Shown piece by piece: positions 15,497 through 23,415 of a stretch of DNA of 64,000 nucleotides. A program made the position numbers and the translations under genes. Each line of letters begins with the position of its first letter. Positions within the stretch are counted from its first letter, which is position 1. The notes under the pieces are model-generated. The model saw only the letters and a list, made by a program, of their open reading frames with translations, made no database searches and was not told the DNA's origin. The stretch is from Pelagimonas sp017744045 (GTDB taxonomy: Bacteria > Pseudomonadota > Alphaproteobacteria > Rhodobacterales > Rhodobacteraceae), in the NCBI RefSeq assembly GCF_017744045.1, contig NZ_JAGHRD010000001.1. One strand, written 5' to 3'.

Positions 15497-17805
15497 GCGG
15501 CACCGCCTTCCAGAACAAAGGCAAAGGCTTCGCCGATCACATCATAGCCCGTTGCCAGCGTGACGCCCTTTTCGGGCAAGAGACCGGCGATGACGGTCAT
15601 CAGTGGCCCGGATGACGGCGCATAGCCAAAAACATCTGCCGGGCGGATCGCCGGGGGCACGTCCGTGCCAAAGGTCGCTTTCAAGGCATTCGCCGTTGCA
15701 CGGGCCGTCGGAGCCAACCCTTTGTCCAGCAACACGATACGGGTGATTTGATCAGCCGATTTGCCCGCCTGTTCCAACGCCGCCTTTTGTGCGCGGATCA
15801 GCGCTTCACCAGATTTTTCGACCGACAAGTCGACTGGATCCTGGCGGGTTGCCCACCCTTTCAAGCGCGCGATGACCTGAGCGCCACGTGCCTCAGCCGC
15901 CCCGCGCCGTTCCAGGGTGATGGCCCCGCCAAATTCACCCAATGCGGCGGCGCGCCCTGCGCGCGGAGCCTCTGGATGCGACACAACACCGGTGCGGTGA
16001 TAGATGCGCTCCAACCGCTCGGTCATTTCATCGCCGGCGACAACGGCCACCCGATCCTGACGATCCACTGCCGCCAGATCCGCCGCATAGGCCAAAGCCG
16101 CCGCCGATCCGCACACGGTCGTGGTATAGCCCTTGATCTGATAAGCCAGAGAGGTCGCACCACCGGTGGCATTCATGGTGATCATCGGGAAATAGTGGGC
16201 ATTGGCCAAAGCCGGATCGCCCTGAAACACCGATTCCATGAATTTCTCGGTCGGTTTCTGCGCCCCGAAAACCGCACCACCGATCAGGCCGGAGCGCTGA
16301 TTTTCTGCGTAGATCTCAGCGTCGTCACCCATCGCCTCTTTCAACGCGACCAAGGCGTGTTTGGTGGTGGGCGAGGTGCGGGCAAATGGTTTCAAGTCGG
16401 GAGTTTTGAACTTGAGCGGCCCGACCTTGGCCGTGGCAAAACCGCTGGCACCGGTTTCGGCAATCGGCTCATTGGTCAGCAAGGTTCTTTCAAACACCTC
16501 ACGGCCCAAACCGGCAGCGCTACAGGCCCCTGCCCCGGTGATCACGATCTCGTCGACACTGGACGCGGGCAGCACGCTTTCGGCGGCCTCATGGCCGACC
16601 CGAACCAAGAGCGAAGAGTTATTGCCACCAAAGCCGAAATTGTTCACCAACAGGGTCGTATCCGGCCCGGTGGCGCTGTCCGATTTGGCGAAATTCAGCG
16701 GCTCGACACCATCGCGCAGTGTTTCGATACGCAGATTGGCCGGGGCCTTGCCATGTTTGGCCATCAGGATCGAGGAAATCGTTTCGATCACACCGGAAGC
16801 ACCCAGCGTGTGCCCGTAATACCCCTTGGTCGAACTGACCGGCACGCTGTCCCCGAAAAGCTTGGCAATGGCGCGGCTTTCAGCACCGTCATTGGCCTCG
16901 GTCCCGGTGCCATGGGCGTTGACATAGCCGATCTCGGCAGCCTCGACCGCAGCATCCTTCAGAGCAGCAACAATGGCATTTGCCGCCCCTGCGCCGTCCT
17001 GATCGGGGGCTGTCGCGTGGTGTGCATCACCTGACAAACCATAACCCAGGATGCGACCGTGATCTTGTGCGCCCGGCATGTCGCCCCGCGTCAGGATCAC
17101 AATCCCGGCCCCTTCGCCAATGGACAGGCCGATATCTTGCCCAAAGGGAGCGGATTTTTCAGCAGCCAGCGCCCGCAAGGCGTTGAATCCCGCCATGACC
17201 GAAAGCGAAACCGTATCAGCCCCGCCTGCAATCACCACATCAGCCTCACCCTTGCGGATCATATCCGCCGCAACGCCAATGGCCGAGTTCGAGCTGGCGC
17301 AGGCCGAGGAGATTGTCAGCACGCGACCCCGTGCACCGGACATGCGTTTGATCACTGCGGTGCAGTGGGAAACCAGTGTGGCCGAGATGACCTTGGGGTC
17401 CATTGTGTCAATGGCATCGTCGATCACGCCGCGCGCCACATCTTCGGTGCGCACCAGGCCCGAATGCGAAGAGCCAAGGCAGACCGCGATCCGGCCCGGA
17501 TCAACCTCATCCAGGTCCAGACCGGATTGTTCCAACGCTTCGCGATAGGCGGCGATGGTGAACAGGGTTGCCCGGTCCATCCAATCCGCTTCGCCTGCCT
17601 CCAGATCAATCTCGACATCCTTGCCAAAGGCAGAGGCCTGATCTGATAAAAAGCGTGACGCGTCAAAGCTGGTCACTGTTCCAATACTATCGCGCTGTTC
17701 CAGCAGCGCCGTTTCCAATTCGGTGCAATTGGTCCCCAGCGGGCAATAGACACCCATGCCGCGCACCACGGGCGCAGCCTCATAAGCCGTAGAAATATGT
17801 TTCAT
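15493..17805 (-). CDS. Fused ketosynthase and chain-length-factor protein
   Basis: The 770-residue protein is two thiolase-fold units in tandem. The first half is a complete ketosynthase: Cys in ISSACASSNSAIG, His in NAHGTGTEANDGAESRAI and His in YYGHTLGASG. The second half begins around SVDEIVITGAGACSAAGLG and keeps a Cys (TTVCGSAAALAYAAD) but has no HGTGT or GHTxGA motifs, so it looks like a chain-length factor. A normal KS is about 410 residues, so this is one KS plus one CLF in a single chain. It is the second KS/CLF set of the operon. RBS and stop overlaps tie it to the thioesterase gene. Confidence 0.9.
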   Translation of the reverse strand: MKHISTAYEAAPVVRGMGVYCPLGTNCTELETALLEQRDSIGTVTSFDASRFLSDQASAFGKDVEIDLEAGEADWMDRATLFTIAAYREALEQSGLDLDEVDPGRIAVCLGSSHSGLVRTEDVARGVIDDAIDTMDPKVISATLVSHCTAVIKRMSGARGRVLTISSACASSNSAIGVAADMIRKGEADVVIAGGADTVSLSVMAGFNALRALAAEKSAPFGQDIGLSIGEGAGIVILTRGDMPGAQDHGRILGYGLSGDAHHATAPDQDGAGAANAIVAALKDAAVEAAEIGYVNAHGTGTEANDGAESRAIAKLFGDSVPVSSTKGYYGHTLGASGVIETISSILMAKHGKAPANLRIETLRDGVEPLNFAKSDSATGPDTTLLVNNFGFGGNNSSLLVRVGHEAAESVLPASSVDEIVITGAGACSAAGLGREVFERTLLTNEPIAETGASGFATAKVGPLKFKTPDLKPFARTSPTTKHALVALKEAMGDDAEIYAENQRSGLIGGAVFGAQKPTEKFMESVFQGDPALANAHYFPMITMNATGGATSLAYQIKGYTTTVCGSAAALAYAADLAAVDRQDRVAVVAGDEMTERLERIYHRTGVVSHPEAPRAGRAAALGEFGGAITLERRGAAEARGAQVIARLKGWATRQDPVDLSVEKSGEALIRAQKAALEQAGKSADQITRIVLLDKGLAPTARATANALKATFGTDVPPAIRPADVFGYAPSSGPLMTVIAGLLPEKGVTLATGYDVIGEAFAFVLEGGAA

Positions 17806-17814
17806 GATAACCCT

Positions 17815-18567
17815 TTAGCGCAGGAACCCGCCGTCAATCCTTTGGATGACGCCATTCAGGTAAGACGAGTTGGAAGAGCCCAGGAACCACGCGGCATCCG
17901 CCACTTCATGCGGTTCACCCATGCGCGGAGACGCCGAGGCAGACAGCACATGCTCGTACATTTTGGGTTCGAGGATCTCGACCATTTCGGTGCGGATAAA
18001 GCCGGGAGCCAAGGCGTTCACACGCACACCCTCTGGCCCCAATTCGCGGGCCAGCAAACGGGTCGCCCCCATCAATCCGCCCTTGGTGGTGGAATAGGGT
18101 ACCTGCCCCTCTTTGCCGGTGACACCCGCCATCGACGCCATCATCACGACTTCTCCGCCACTTCCGGCCTTGGCTGAGGCGATCAGCTCGTCCTTGGCGG
18201 CAATGGTCAACAACATCGGAGCAACCAGATTACACTGGATCAGCCCGGCATATTCCTCAGGGTTCATCGCGGCAAAGGCACCGTCATAGGCTCCGCCAGC
18301 ATTATTGATCAGCGTATCAATCCCACCAAACCGATCCTTGGCCGCAGCAACGACACGGGCGCAGGCCTCGGCATCAGACAGATCCGCCTGCAGCATCAAG
18401 ACTTCGGCTCCTTTTGCCTCAAGCTCGGCCTTGGTTTCATCTGCGGTTTGCTGGTTCGAGCGATAGACCACCACAAGGCGGCATCCCTCATCAGCGTATT
18501 TATGGGCGATGGCACGGCCAATGCCGCGGGTCGCCCCTGTGATCAAAGCGATCTTTGAATAGCTCAT
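17815..18567 (-). CDS. 3-oxoacyl-ACP reductase (FabG-like) 2
   Basis: From the start at 18567 (MSYSKIALITG) this is a 250-residue short-chain dehydrogenase with TGATRGIG, NNAGG and the catalytic set Ser (MMASMAGVTG), Tyr and Lys (PYSTTKGG). The shorter start is preferred because it overlaps the upstream SDR stop as ATGA; an 11-residue longer form is possible. It likely reduces 3-ketoacyl-ACP. Two intact reductases in one operon may fit different chain lengths or two chains. Confidence 0.9.
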   Translation of the reverse strand: MSYSKIALITGATRGIGRAIAHKYADEGCRLVVVYRSNQQTADETKAELEAKGAEVLMLQADLSDAEACARVVAAAKDRFGGIDTLINNAGGAYDGAFAAMNPEEYAGLIQCNLVAPMLLTIAAKDELIASAKAGSGGEVVMMASMAGVTGKEGQVPYSTTKGGLMGATRLLARELGPEGVRVNALAPGFIRTEMVEILEPKMYEHVLSASASPRMGEPHEVADAAWFLGSSNSSYLNGVIQRIDGGFLR

Positions 18568-19217
18568 GCCGCCATCTCCATCACACCTTTGCCCAGGCAC
18601 AGCAGACCACCATTCAGCGGCAGCGACCCTTGCACGGCTTGCGCGCAGAAATCAGCATATTCGCGGGTCTCATTGGGGGAAAAACGCATCGTATAGACCT
18701 TGAGCTGGTCGCGTTGGCTACGCCATGTTTTCGGATCAACCGTTTCCTTGGACGGCTGGGACAGGATGGCGTTGTATTTGATGCCCATGCGGCCATATTC
18801 CTTGGCCAGGGATTTCAAGGCCGACACCCGCAACTGATTGGCAATCGGGTTTTCCGGCAGGCCAACCAGCCGCGCAGCCACATCATCAATACCCAGGAAC
18901 AAGACGTGACCCGTTTTTTCCGTCATCATAGCCTGCGTGGCCAGACGACAGTTGATCAGGAACTGCATCGCATCTGCATGAACCTGTTTTCCGAATTCCA
19001 GCGCCTTGGCTGGATCGTCAAAAGCGTCGCGCATGGCCTGGGCTTCGCAGCGCTCTGGGGGAGTGAGAACCAGAGCGCGCGGAGCGCCATTGGCGGCGAT
19101 GGCTTCGGACAGGCCACCGCTGCTGGCCGAGACATCAAAGATGTCGTCGCCTTGCGCGGCGCAAGCATCTGCCACGCTTCGCGCCAGGGGATGGTTGAGG
19201 TTTTCAAAGAAGATCAT
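18564..19217 (-). CDS. Degenerate short-chain-dehydrogenase-like protein
   Basis: The 217-residue product keeps the SDR core helices (SALKSLAKEYGRMGIKYNAI aligns with the post-YxxxK helix) but lacks both the glycine-rich cofactor motif and the catalytic Tyr: the usual YxxxK region reads NQLRVSALK. It is therefore probably not a reductase. It may be a structural partner of the overlapping FabG-like protein. It is shorter than the family norm of about 250 residues. It overlaps FabG 2 by 4 bp. Confidence 0.7.
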   Translation of the reverse strand: MIFFENLNHPLARSVADACAAQGDDIFDVSASSGGLSEAIAANGAPRALVLTPPERCEAQAMRDAFDDPAKALEFGKQVHADAMQFLINCRLATQAMMTEKTGHVLFLGIDDVAARLVGLPENPIANQLRVSALKSLAKEYGRMGIKYNAILSQPSKETVDPKTWRSQRDQLKVYTMRFSPNETREYADFCAQAVQGSLPLNGGLLCLGKGVMEMAA

Positions 19218-19252
19218 TCACTATGTCCCGTGATTGAAGGTGGCAAATTGCG

Positions 19253-19558
19253 TTAGGCGGCGGCGCTTGCTTCGAGATGCAGGGACACGGTTGTCGCCAA
19301 CTGGCGGACGGTCGACGCATTGGTGGCAATGAAATCGCTGTCGATTTCCGGGAAGGTCACGCAAAATTCGCGCTGCACACCGGCCAGAACCTCGAGCGCA
19401 TCCACCGAATCCAGATCCAGCCCGGTTTCTTCAAACAGCATCGTGTCCAGTTCGATCTCTTCCAGTTCAATGCCAAGCTCTTCGAGTTCGAGGCCTTCAA
19501 AGATCACGACGTTGCGGATCTTTTCAGCAACTTCAGGAGAAAATGCAGAGGTGTTCAT
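19253..19558 (-). CDS. Acyl carrier protein 2
   Basis: The 101-residue acidic carrier protein has the phosphopantetheine Ser in TGLDLDSVDALEVL and helix-rich flanks with a run of Glu-rich sequence (FEGLELEELGIELEEIELD). It lies second in the operon, just after the double-hotdog dehydratase. With ACP 1 it gives the locus two carriers, as in aryl-polyene-type systems. Its start at 19558 has an AAGGAAACC site upstream. Confidence 0.92.
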   Translation of the reverse strand: MNTSAFSPEVAEKIRNVVIFEGLELEELGIELEEIELDTMLFEETGLDLDSVDALEVLAGVQREFCVTFPEIDSDFIATNASTVRQLATTVSLHLEASAAA

Positions 19559-19569
19559 GGTTGGTTTCC

Positions 19570-20394
19570 TTATGAAGAAATGAGGTCAGAGGAGAGGGAA
19601 GAAGCGGCGGCTGGCACGTGATCGAGTTCCAGTTTTGCGCGAGCCAGCCTTTTCCCACCGCGCAACAGCGTGGCGGAAAAGCGATTGGGGGCGTGTTCTT
19701 TGAGCTTCAGCTCAGCAACGTCCCCCGGAAGAAGCGGAGATTTAAAGACAAGGTCGTTCAGGCGACGCAGCCCCATGCCCGGACGGTTATGGCTGGCCGC
19801 CTCAAGCATCATTTCGGCAATCAGAACGCCGGGGGTCAAAGGCGCATCCGGAAAATGGCCTGCATAGACAGGGCAGTCACGCCGCATGCAAACCGACATC
19901 GTGATCTGATCGCCATCACGTTGGTAGTTGGTGACATCATAGATTGGCGCGTCTTCGGGCACGTCGACTTGCACCGGCGTGCGATGGCCGTCCCCCGGTG
20001 ACAAATGCACAAACCCGGCCATCTGGGCACAAACGATGCCGTTTCTGTTTAGAAATTCGGCTTTGAAATCATGAAATGCCCCGCGCGTGCCACTGTGCCG
20101 CAATTCAACACTTTGAAGGCTTTCGGCCATGAAATCCCAGGCAAATTCGGTGATGCCTGCCAAAACACCGCTGGCAAAGGTGTCGCCCAATCGGCTCCGG
20201 ATCAGCACCCCCATGACCTGGGCAGCATATTCCACCGGAAGCACGCTCAACTCGGGGCAGGCGGCCCATTTGGTGGCGGGCGGGTTCGCCGGAACCAGCG
20301 CCATGGCCCGATTTTCTGAGGTCAAAATCACCTGTTCAACAAATCGGAACGGCGGTTTGTGGCGCAGGATTTCGGCGGCGTTGATCGTCTGCAT
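19570..20394 (-). CDS. Double-hotdog dehydratase, first gene of the operon
   Basis: From ATG 20394 (MQTINAAEIL), preceded by GGAGT, the product is about 274 residues made of two hotdog domains. The first half begins RHKPPFRFVEQVIL and carries a degenerate core. The second half has a FabZ-like active site (PVYAGHFPDAPLTPGVLIAE) and the late FKSPLLPGD segment. It should dehydrate 3-hydroxyacyl-ACP. A longer in-frame start at 20487 was rejected because it would run through the shared promoter element. It heads the operon, so the element at 20477-20522 is 83-128 bp upstream of its start. Confidence 0.85.
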   Translation of the reverse strand: MQTINAAEILRHKPPFRFVEQVILTSENRAMALVPANPPATKWAACPELSVLPVEYAAQVMGVLIRSRLGDTFASGVLAGITEFAWDFMAESLQSVELRHSGTRGAFHDFKAEFLNRNGIVCAQMAGFVHLSPGDGHRTPVQVDVPEDAPIYDVTNYQRDGDQITMSVCMRRDCPVYAGHFPDAPLTPGVLIAEMMLEAASHNRPGMGLRRLNDLVFKSPLLPGDVAELKLKEHAPNRFSATLLRGGKRLARAKLELDHVPAAASSLSSDLISS

Positions 20395-20476
20395 TGCGTC
20401 ACTCCTCATCTCGGTTATGCGGCTCGTTCTGCCAGCGTTGTGTCGATGAGACTGTTTTAGAAAATGACCGCTATTG

Positions 20477-20522
20477 CCGATATCCACCCGAATGGCGGTA
20501 CCGTTCCGAGCACATACAATTG
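20477..20522 (-). promoter_or_regulatory. Putative quorum-control element upstream of the biosynthetic operon
   Basis: On the minus strand this reads CAATTG, 14 bp, GGTACC, then CGGGTGGATATCGG, matching the luxI upstream element (951-996) gaplessly at 30 of 46 positions. It is the only such repeat pair I noticed in the window. Between it and the operon start is an 82-bp untranslated leader. The rest of the gap to the IS element (20523-20683) shows no gene or further motif. Role inferred from duplication and position. Confidence 0.5.
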
Positions 20523-20683
20523 AGGGTATTGGGATGGGGTGTCGGGACCACGGCCAATCGGCACGCGTTCGTAGACATGCGTAGGAGACCTGCGTCCGTC
20601 AGGCGGTTTGTGCGGTGAATTCTTGTTTAGAAAAAGGCCTGTGGGCAGGACTTTGCGGCTTGGGAGTTGTTAGGGTCAGGACC

Positions 20684-20710
20684 GGCCTTGTTACACAAAT
20701 CGGCTGAGGG
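20684..20710 (+). repeat. Left terminal inverted repeat of the IS element
   Basis: Twenty-seven bases starting GGCCTTGTTACACAAATC form the left end. They pair with 21714-21740 with three mismatches. Confidence 0.85.
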
Positions 20711-20737
20711 GCGGAGTTCCCCTTTCCCCGGACGGAT

Positions 20738-21677
20738 TTACTCTACGGCCACCGTGACGGGTATATCAAGCGCGGTGTAGCCGTTGAGCACGGCAATGCG
20801 GACTTGCAGCTTCGCGACCTGGCGGTCGAAGTCTCGAGCCATCAGTGACTGACCAAGCAGCTTGATGCAGTTCATCTTGCTTTCGACCCGACTCCGGCGG
20901 TGATACCCGCTCCATCGTCGCCAGATGGCTCGGCCCAGGTACTTCGAAGTGCGCAGGGCTTCGTTGCGTGCGACGGCCCCTGGGCTCGTCGGTTTCCAGG
21001 GCTTGGCGTTTTTGCGGGGCGGGATGACAGCAGCGGCGGCGCGAGCCGCGATCGCTTCGTGGCACTTTCGGGTGTCGTAGGCACCGTCGGCGGTGACGCT
21101 ACCAATCTCCTGATCAGGCGGGATTTGGTCCAGCAGTTCTGGCAACATGGGCGCGTCACCAATGTGGCTGCCCGTGATCTCGACGGCCCGGACCTCCAAC
21201 GTTTCTTCGTCGATGCCGATATGTATCTTGCGCCAGATGCGGCGTTTGGAGCCACCGTGCTTGCGGGCGTTCCACTCGCCTTCTCTTTCGGCCTTGATGC
21301 CGGTGCTGTCGATGAGCAGGTTCAGCAGACCCGCACCGCCACGATAGGGGATGCTCACATTCAGCGTTCGCTGGCGGCGGCACAGGGTACTGAAGTCTGG
21401 CACCGTCCAGTCCAAGCCGACAAGCTGCAGCAGGCTTTGAACGAACCCCGTCGTTTGTCGCAACGGCATGCCGAACAACACTTTCATAGTCAGACAGGTC
21501 TGGATCGCCGCGTCGCTGAAGCTCGGTTGTCGGCCACGCTTGCCGGTCGGCGGTCGGCGGTGGCCGCCACGTCATCTCTGGATCAAACCAGATCGAAAGC
21601 GATCCGCGCCGCTTCAACGCTTCATTGTAAGTCGACCAGTTCGTGGTCTTGTACTTCGTGGGGGCCCAACTGCTCAT
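20738..21677 (-). pseudogene. IS5-family transposase, frameshifted
   Basis: The N-terminal part starts at 21677 (MSSWAPTKYKTTNWSTYNEA) and stays in frame to about 21550; the rest reads from 21487 down to 20738 in another frame. The C-terminal part holds the DDE residues: Asp in LLIDSTGIKAE, Asp in TADGAYDTRK and Glu in RRSRVESKMN. The cause of the shift is visible: GGTCGGC is present twice in a row at 21545-21551 and 21552-21558. Removing one copy restores a continuous reading of MTWRPPPTGKRGRQPSFSD, which is what the family has. The gene is therefore inactivated by a 7-bp tandem duplication rather than by a programmed shift. Confidence 0.88.
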
Positions 21678-21713
21678 GACCCTCAGCTATCACGCCGGAT
21701 TCATACAATGAAT

Positions 21714-21740
21714 CCCTCAAGCGATTTGTGCAACAAGGCC
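21714..21740 (-). repeat. Right terminal inverted repeat of the IS element
   Basis: On the minus strand it reads GGCCTTGTTGCACAAATCG and continues CTTGAGGG. It is the partner of 20684-20710. Confidence 0.85.
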
Positions 21741-22023
21741 GTTCGAACTCGCCCAGAGTTTCCTCGCAAACCCTTGTAAAATATGGGGGTACGGGCATCT
21801 CGCCTTACGGCGCACAGTGCTGAGATTAGCCTTTACGGAGCGCCTGAACTACAGCCGGAAAACAGGACTTCGAACCCCGGAATTATCTATACCATTCAAA
21901 CTGTTAGGAGGAAATAACATGCAGAATTGTGTAATGGCGGTGGGGACAGGACTGGGGTCAAACCTTCTCCAGTATAAAAGACATTGATAATATTGCGCTT
22001 TCTCTGATCTCTCGCGGTTATCC
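21741..22023. other. Non-coding gap between IS and dehalogenase gene
   Basis: No convincing gene. One 22-codon ORF at 21919-21987 has a strong TAGGAGGAAATAAC leader but no recognisable product; it may be a remnant of a lost gene. No hairpin terminator was seen. Confidence 0.4.
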
Positions 22024-22920
22024 TCAGCGCGCGATCTGCTCCAGGACACGGTGATCGATGAGTTGCTCCCTCAAAAAGGCGACGTTGAGTGCAAGACCGG
22101 GCAGCAGCCATTGGAACAGGCGGACGACGGCCAAGACGTCTTCGCTGGTGGCATCTGCTGCGGCAGCCTCGCGAAGCGCGTCGCTCGAAAGCCCGGTGGG
22201 GTTCGGAAGACCCGCGGCCAGTGCGACGGCCCTGTCGTGGACCCGGGCAACGTGATGCTCGTAGTCATCGCGTACCACGGCACGTTTCAGGTCGGCCCAT
22301 GCAGGGGCGAAGTAACTCGGCCAGCGGGCGAAGGCACGATAGTCGGTGTTGACGAAAGGAAGCCCGAGCGTGCCCCGGATGTCGGCATAGAGGGCGGACA
22401 TGGTCGCGTCGGCGTGGTGGGGCTCGATCAGGACAGGTCTTGGCGCATCCGGGCCCTGTTCGGGCGTCCTGCCTGCGACGGTGCCAACGGGCCATTTACC
22501 ACCCTCAAGGACCAGGCGCGCCAGCGACGCCATAAGAAGATATGGCATGTTTCCGGCTGAGAAGACCTCATTGCAGGCTCGGATCTCCTCGATTTCACGC
22601 TGATCGTAGCCGATTTCGCCGAGCCGTCCCGAGATAGACGGCGGCGAAAGGGCGACCGCTTCTTGTTCGGCCTGCTCGCGCAGGTCGTGGCACGCGCGGG
22701 TGAAAGCGTCTGAGCCGACAAGTGGCTTCAAGGCCGACCAGAGCGTCTCGTAAAATCGCGGATAGTGGGCGAAGGCCATTGCAACAACACCCATCCAGGG
22801 AACCCCGAGGCCCTCCCTGGTCCACTTGTAGGCCTCGGCCAGATCCCCCGTTGCGGCATATTCCGGTACCGGATGAATGGCCGGGATCGGGTCGGGCTTC
22901 AGACGCGGCAGTTCAGACAT
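22024..22920 (-). CDS. DehI-type 2-haloacid dehalogenase
   Basis: The 298-residue protein matches the group I (D,L-) haloacid dehalogenase family DehI, made of two pseudo-repeats. The first contains GVPWMGVVAMAFAHYPRF and AGNMPYLL, the latter aligning with the GNPKYL of DehI with its conserved Asn. The second contains LGLPFVNTDYRAFARWPSYF, aligning with the segment that carries the catalytic Asp. It would release halide from short 2-haloacids by direct water attack. It overlaps the HxlR-type regulator gene by 8 bp and is its operon partner. Alignment is from memory of the family, so the exact substrate is open. Confidence 0.8.
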   Translation of the reverse strand: MSELPRLKPDPIPAIHPVPEYAATGDLAEAYKWTREGLGVPWMGVVAMAFAHYPRFYETLWSALKPLVGSDAFTRACHDLREQAEQEAVALSPPSISGRLGEIGYDQREIEEIRACNEVFSAGNMPYLLMASLARLVLEGGKWPVGTVAGRTPEQGPDAPRPVLIEPHHADATMSALYADIRGTLGLPFVNTDYRAFARWPSYFAPAWADLKRAVVRDDYEHHVARVHDRAVALAAGLPNPTGLSSDALREAAAADATSEDVLAVVRLFQWLLPGLALNVAFLREQLIDHRVLEQIAR

Positions 22921-23284
22921 CTGAGATATGCTGGGGCAGGCTTTCGCTCCATTTCCTGAGTTCGTCGAGAAACCCGAGCGCCGTGCACCCCAACTCGGTG
23001 ATCTGGTACTGCACTGAGACCGGCGCGGTATTCATGACTTCACGAGTCACCAAGCCTTGCACTTCCAACTGGCGCAGCCGTTCGGTGATCATCTTCTTCG
23101 ATGCGCCGCCGACCATCCGGGCAAGGTCGTTGAACCGGACCGGCCCATCCTTGAGATGCCAGAGGATCGACCCGGTCCATTTGCCGCCGATGATCCGCAT
23201 ACCGCGTTCGATGGCGCAGGGCTCGACACATGCGTCGTGGACGTTTCTTCGACCCTTTGCGTCTTCTTCAACTCGTGCCTCCAC
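22913..23284 (-). CDS. HxlR-family redox-responsive regulator
   Basis: This 123-residue winged-helix protein has the HxlR hallmark CAIERGMRIIGGKWTGSILW with the conserved N-terminal Cys (CVEPC), then RFNDLARMVGGASKKMITER and the wing VMNTAPVSVQYQITELG. Such proteins often sense electrophiles or quinones through that Cys. It is transcribed with dehI and diverges from the quinone-reductase/GST operon, making it the likely regulator of both. The 131-bp divergent spacer contains a TACT-AAA-AGTA dyad. Confidence 0.9.
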   Translation of the reverse strand: MEARVEEDAKGRRNVHDACVEPCAIERGMRIIGGKWTGSILWHLKDGPVRFNDLARMVGGASKKMITERLRQLEVQGLVTREVMNTAPVSVQYQITELGCTALGFLDELRKWSESLPQHISDV

Positions 23285-23312
23285 GGCATGTCTCTCCTGT
23301 CTTCATGAAGGT

Positions 23313-23351
23313 TACTAAAAGTATACTGGTTGACCATAGTTCCTTGTATAC
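23313..23351. promoter_or_regulatory. Candidate HxlR operator and divergent promoter
   Basis: TACTAAAAGTA (23313-23323) is a perfect dyad of the kind bound by HxlR/YodB-type regulators. It overlaps GTATAC at 23321-23326; a second GTATAC follows at 23346-23351, 25 bp on. TTGACC at 23330-23335 is a possible -35 for the plus-strand operon. Motif observed; assignment inferred from the adjacent regulator gene. Confidence 0.45.
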
Positions 23352-23415
23352 GCATTTTCCGCTCGAGCGCACCGCAAGTCAAGCAGCCCGGAACATGCAG
23401 ACAAGGACGAAGAAG

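Larger units (their letters stand above)
20684..21740 (-). mobile_element. IS5-family insertion sequence (defective)
   Basis: A 1057-bp element bounded by 27-bp inverted repeats beginning GGCCTTGTTRCACAAATCG and matching at 24 of 27 positions. It encodes a DDE transposase of the IS5 family, IS903-like by its N-terminal wording. The flanking 9-bp sequences (GTCAGGACC and GTTCGAACT) do not match, so no target duplication is visible. The transposase frame is broken, so the copy is probably immobile by itself. Confidence 0.85.

Noticed and set aside
1853..20394. Canonical aryl polyene cluster
   Set aside because: No aromatic ammonia lyase, MMPL exporter or glycosyltransferase; extra FeeM- and GcvT-like genes and KS-CLF fusion point to another product.
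20738..21677. Programmed frameshift in the IS transposase
   Set aside because: A 7-bp tandem duplication explains the shift exactly, and no slippery A/T-run is present.
21919..21987. 22-codon ORF with a strong Shine-Dalgarno sequence
   Set aside because: Too short to assign; likely a remnant, noted in the gap entry instead of being called a gene.
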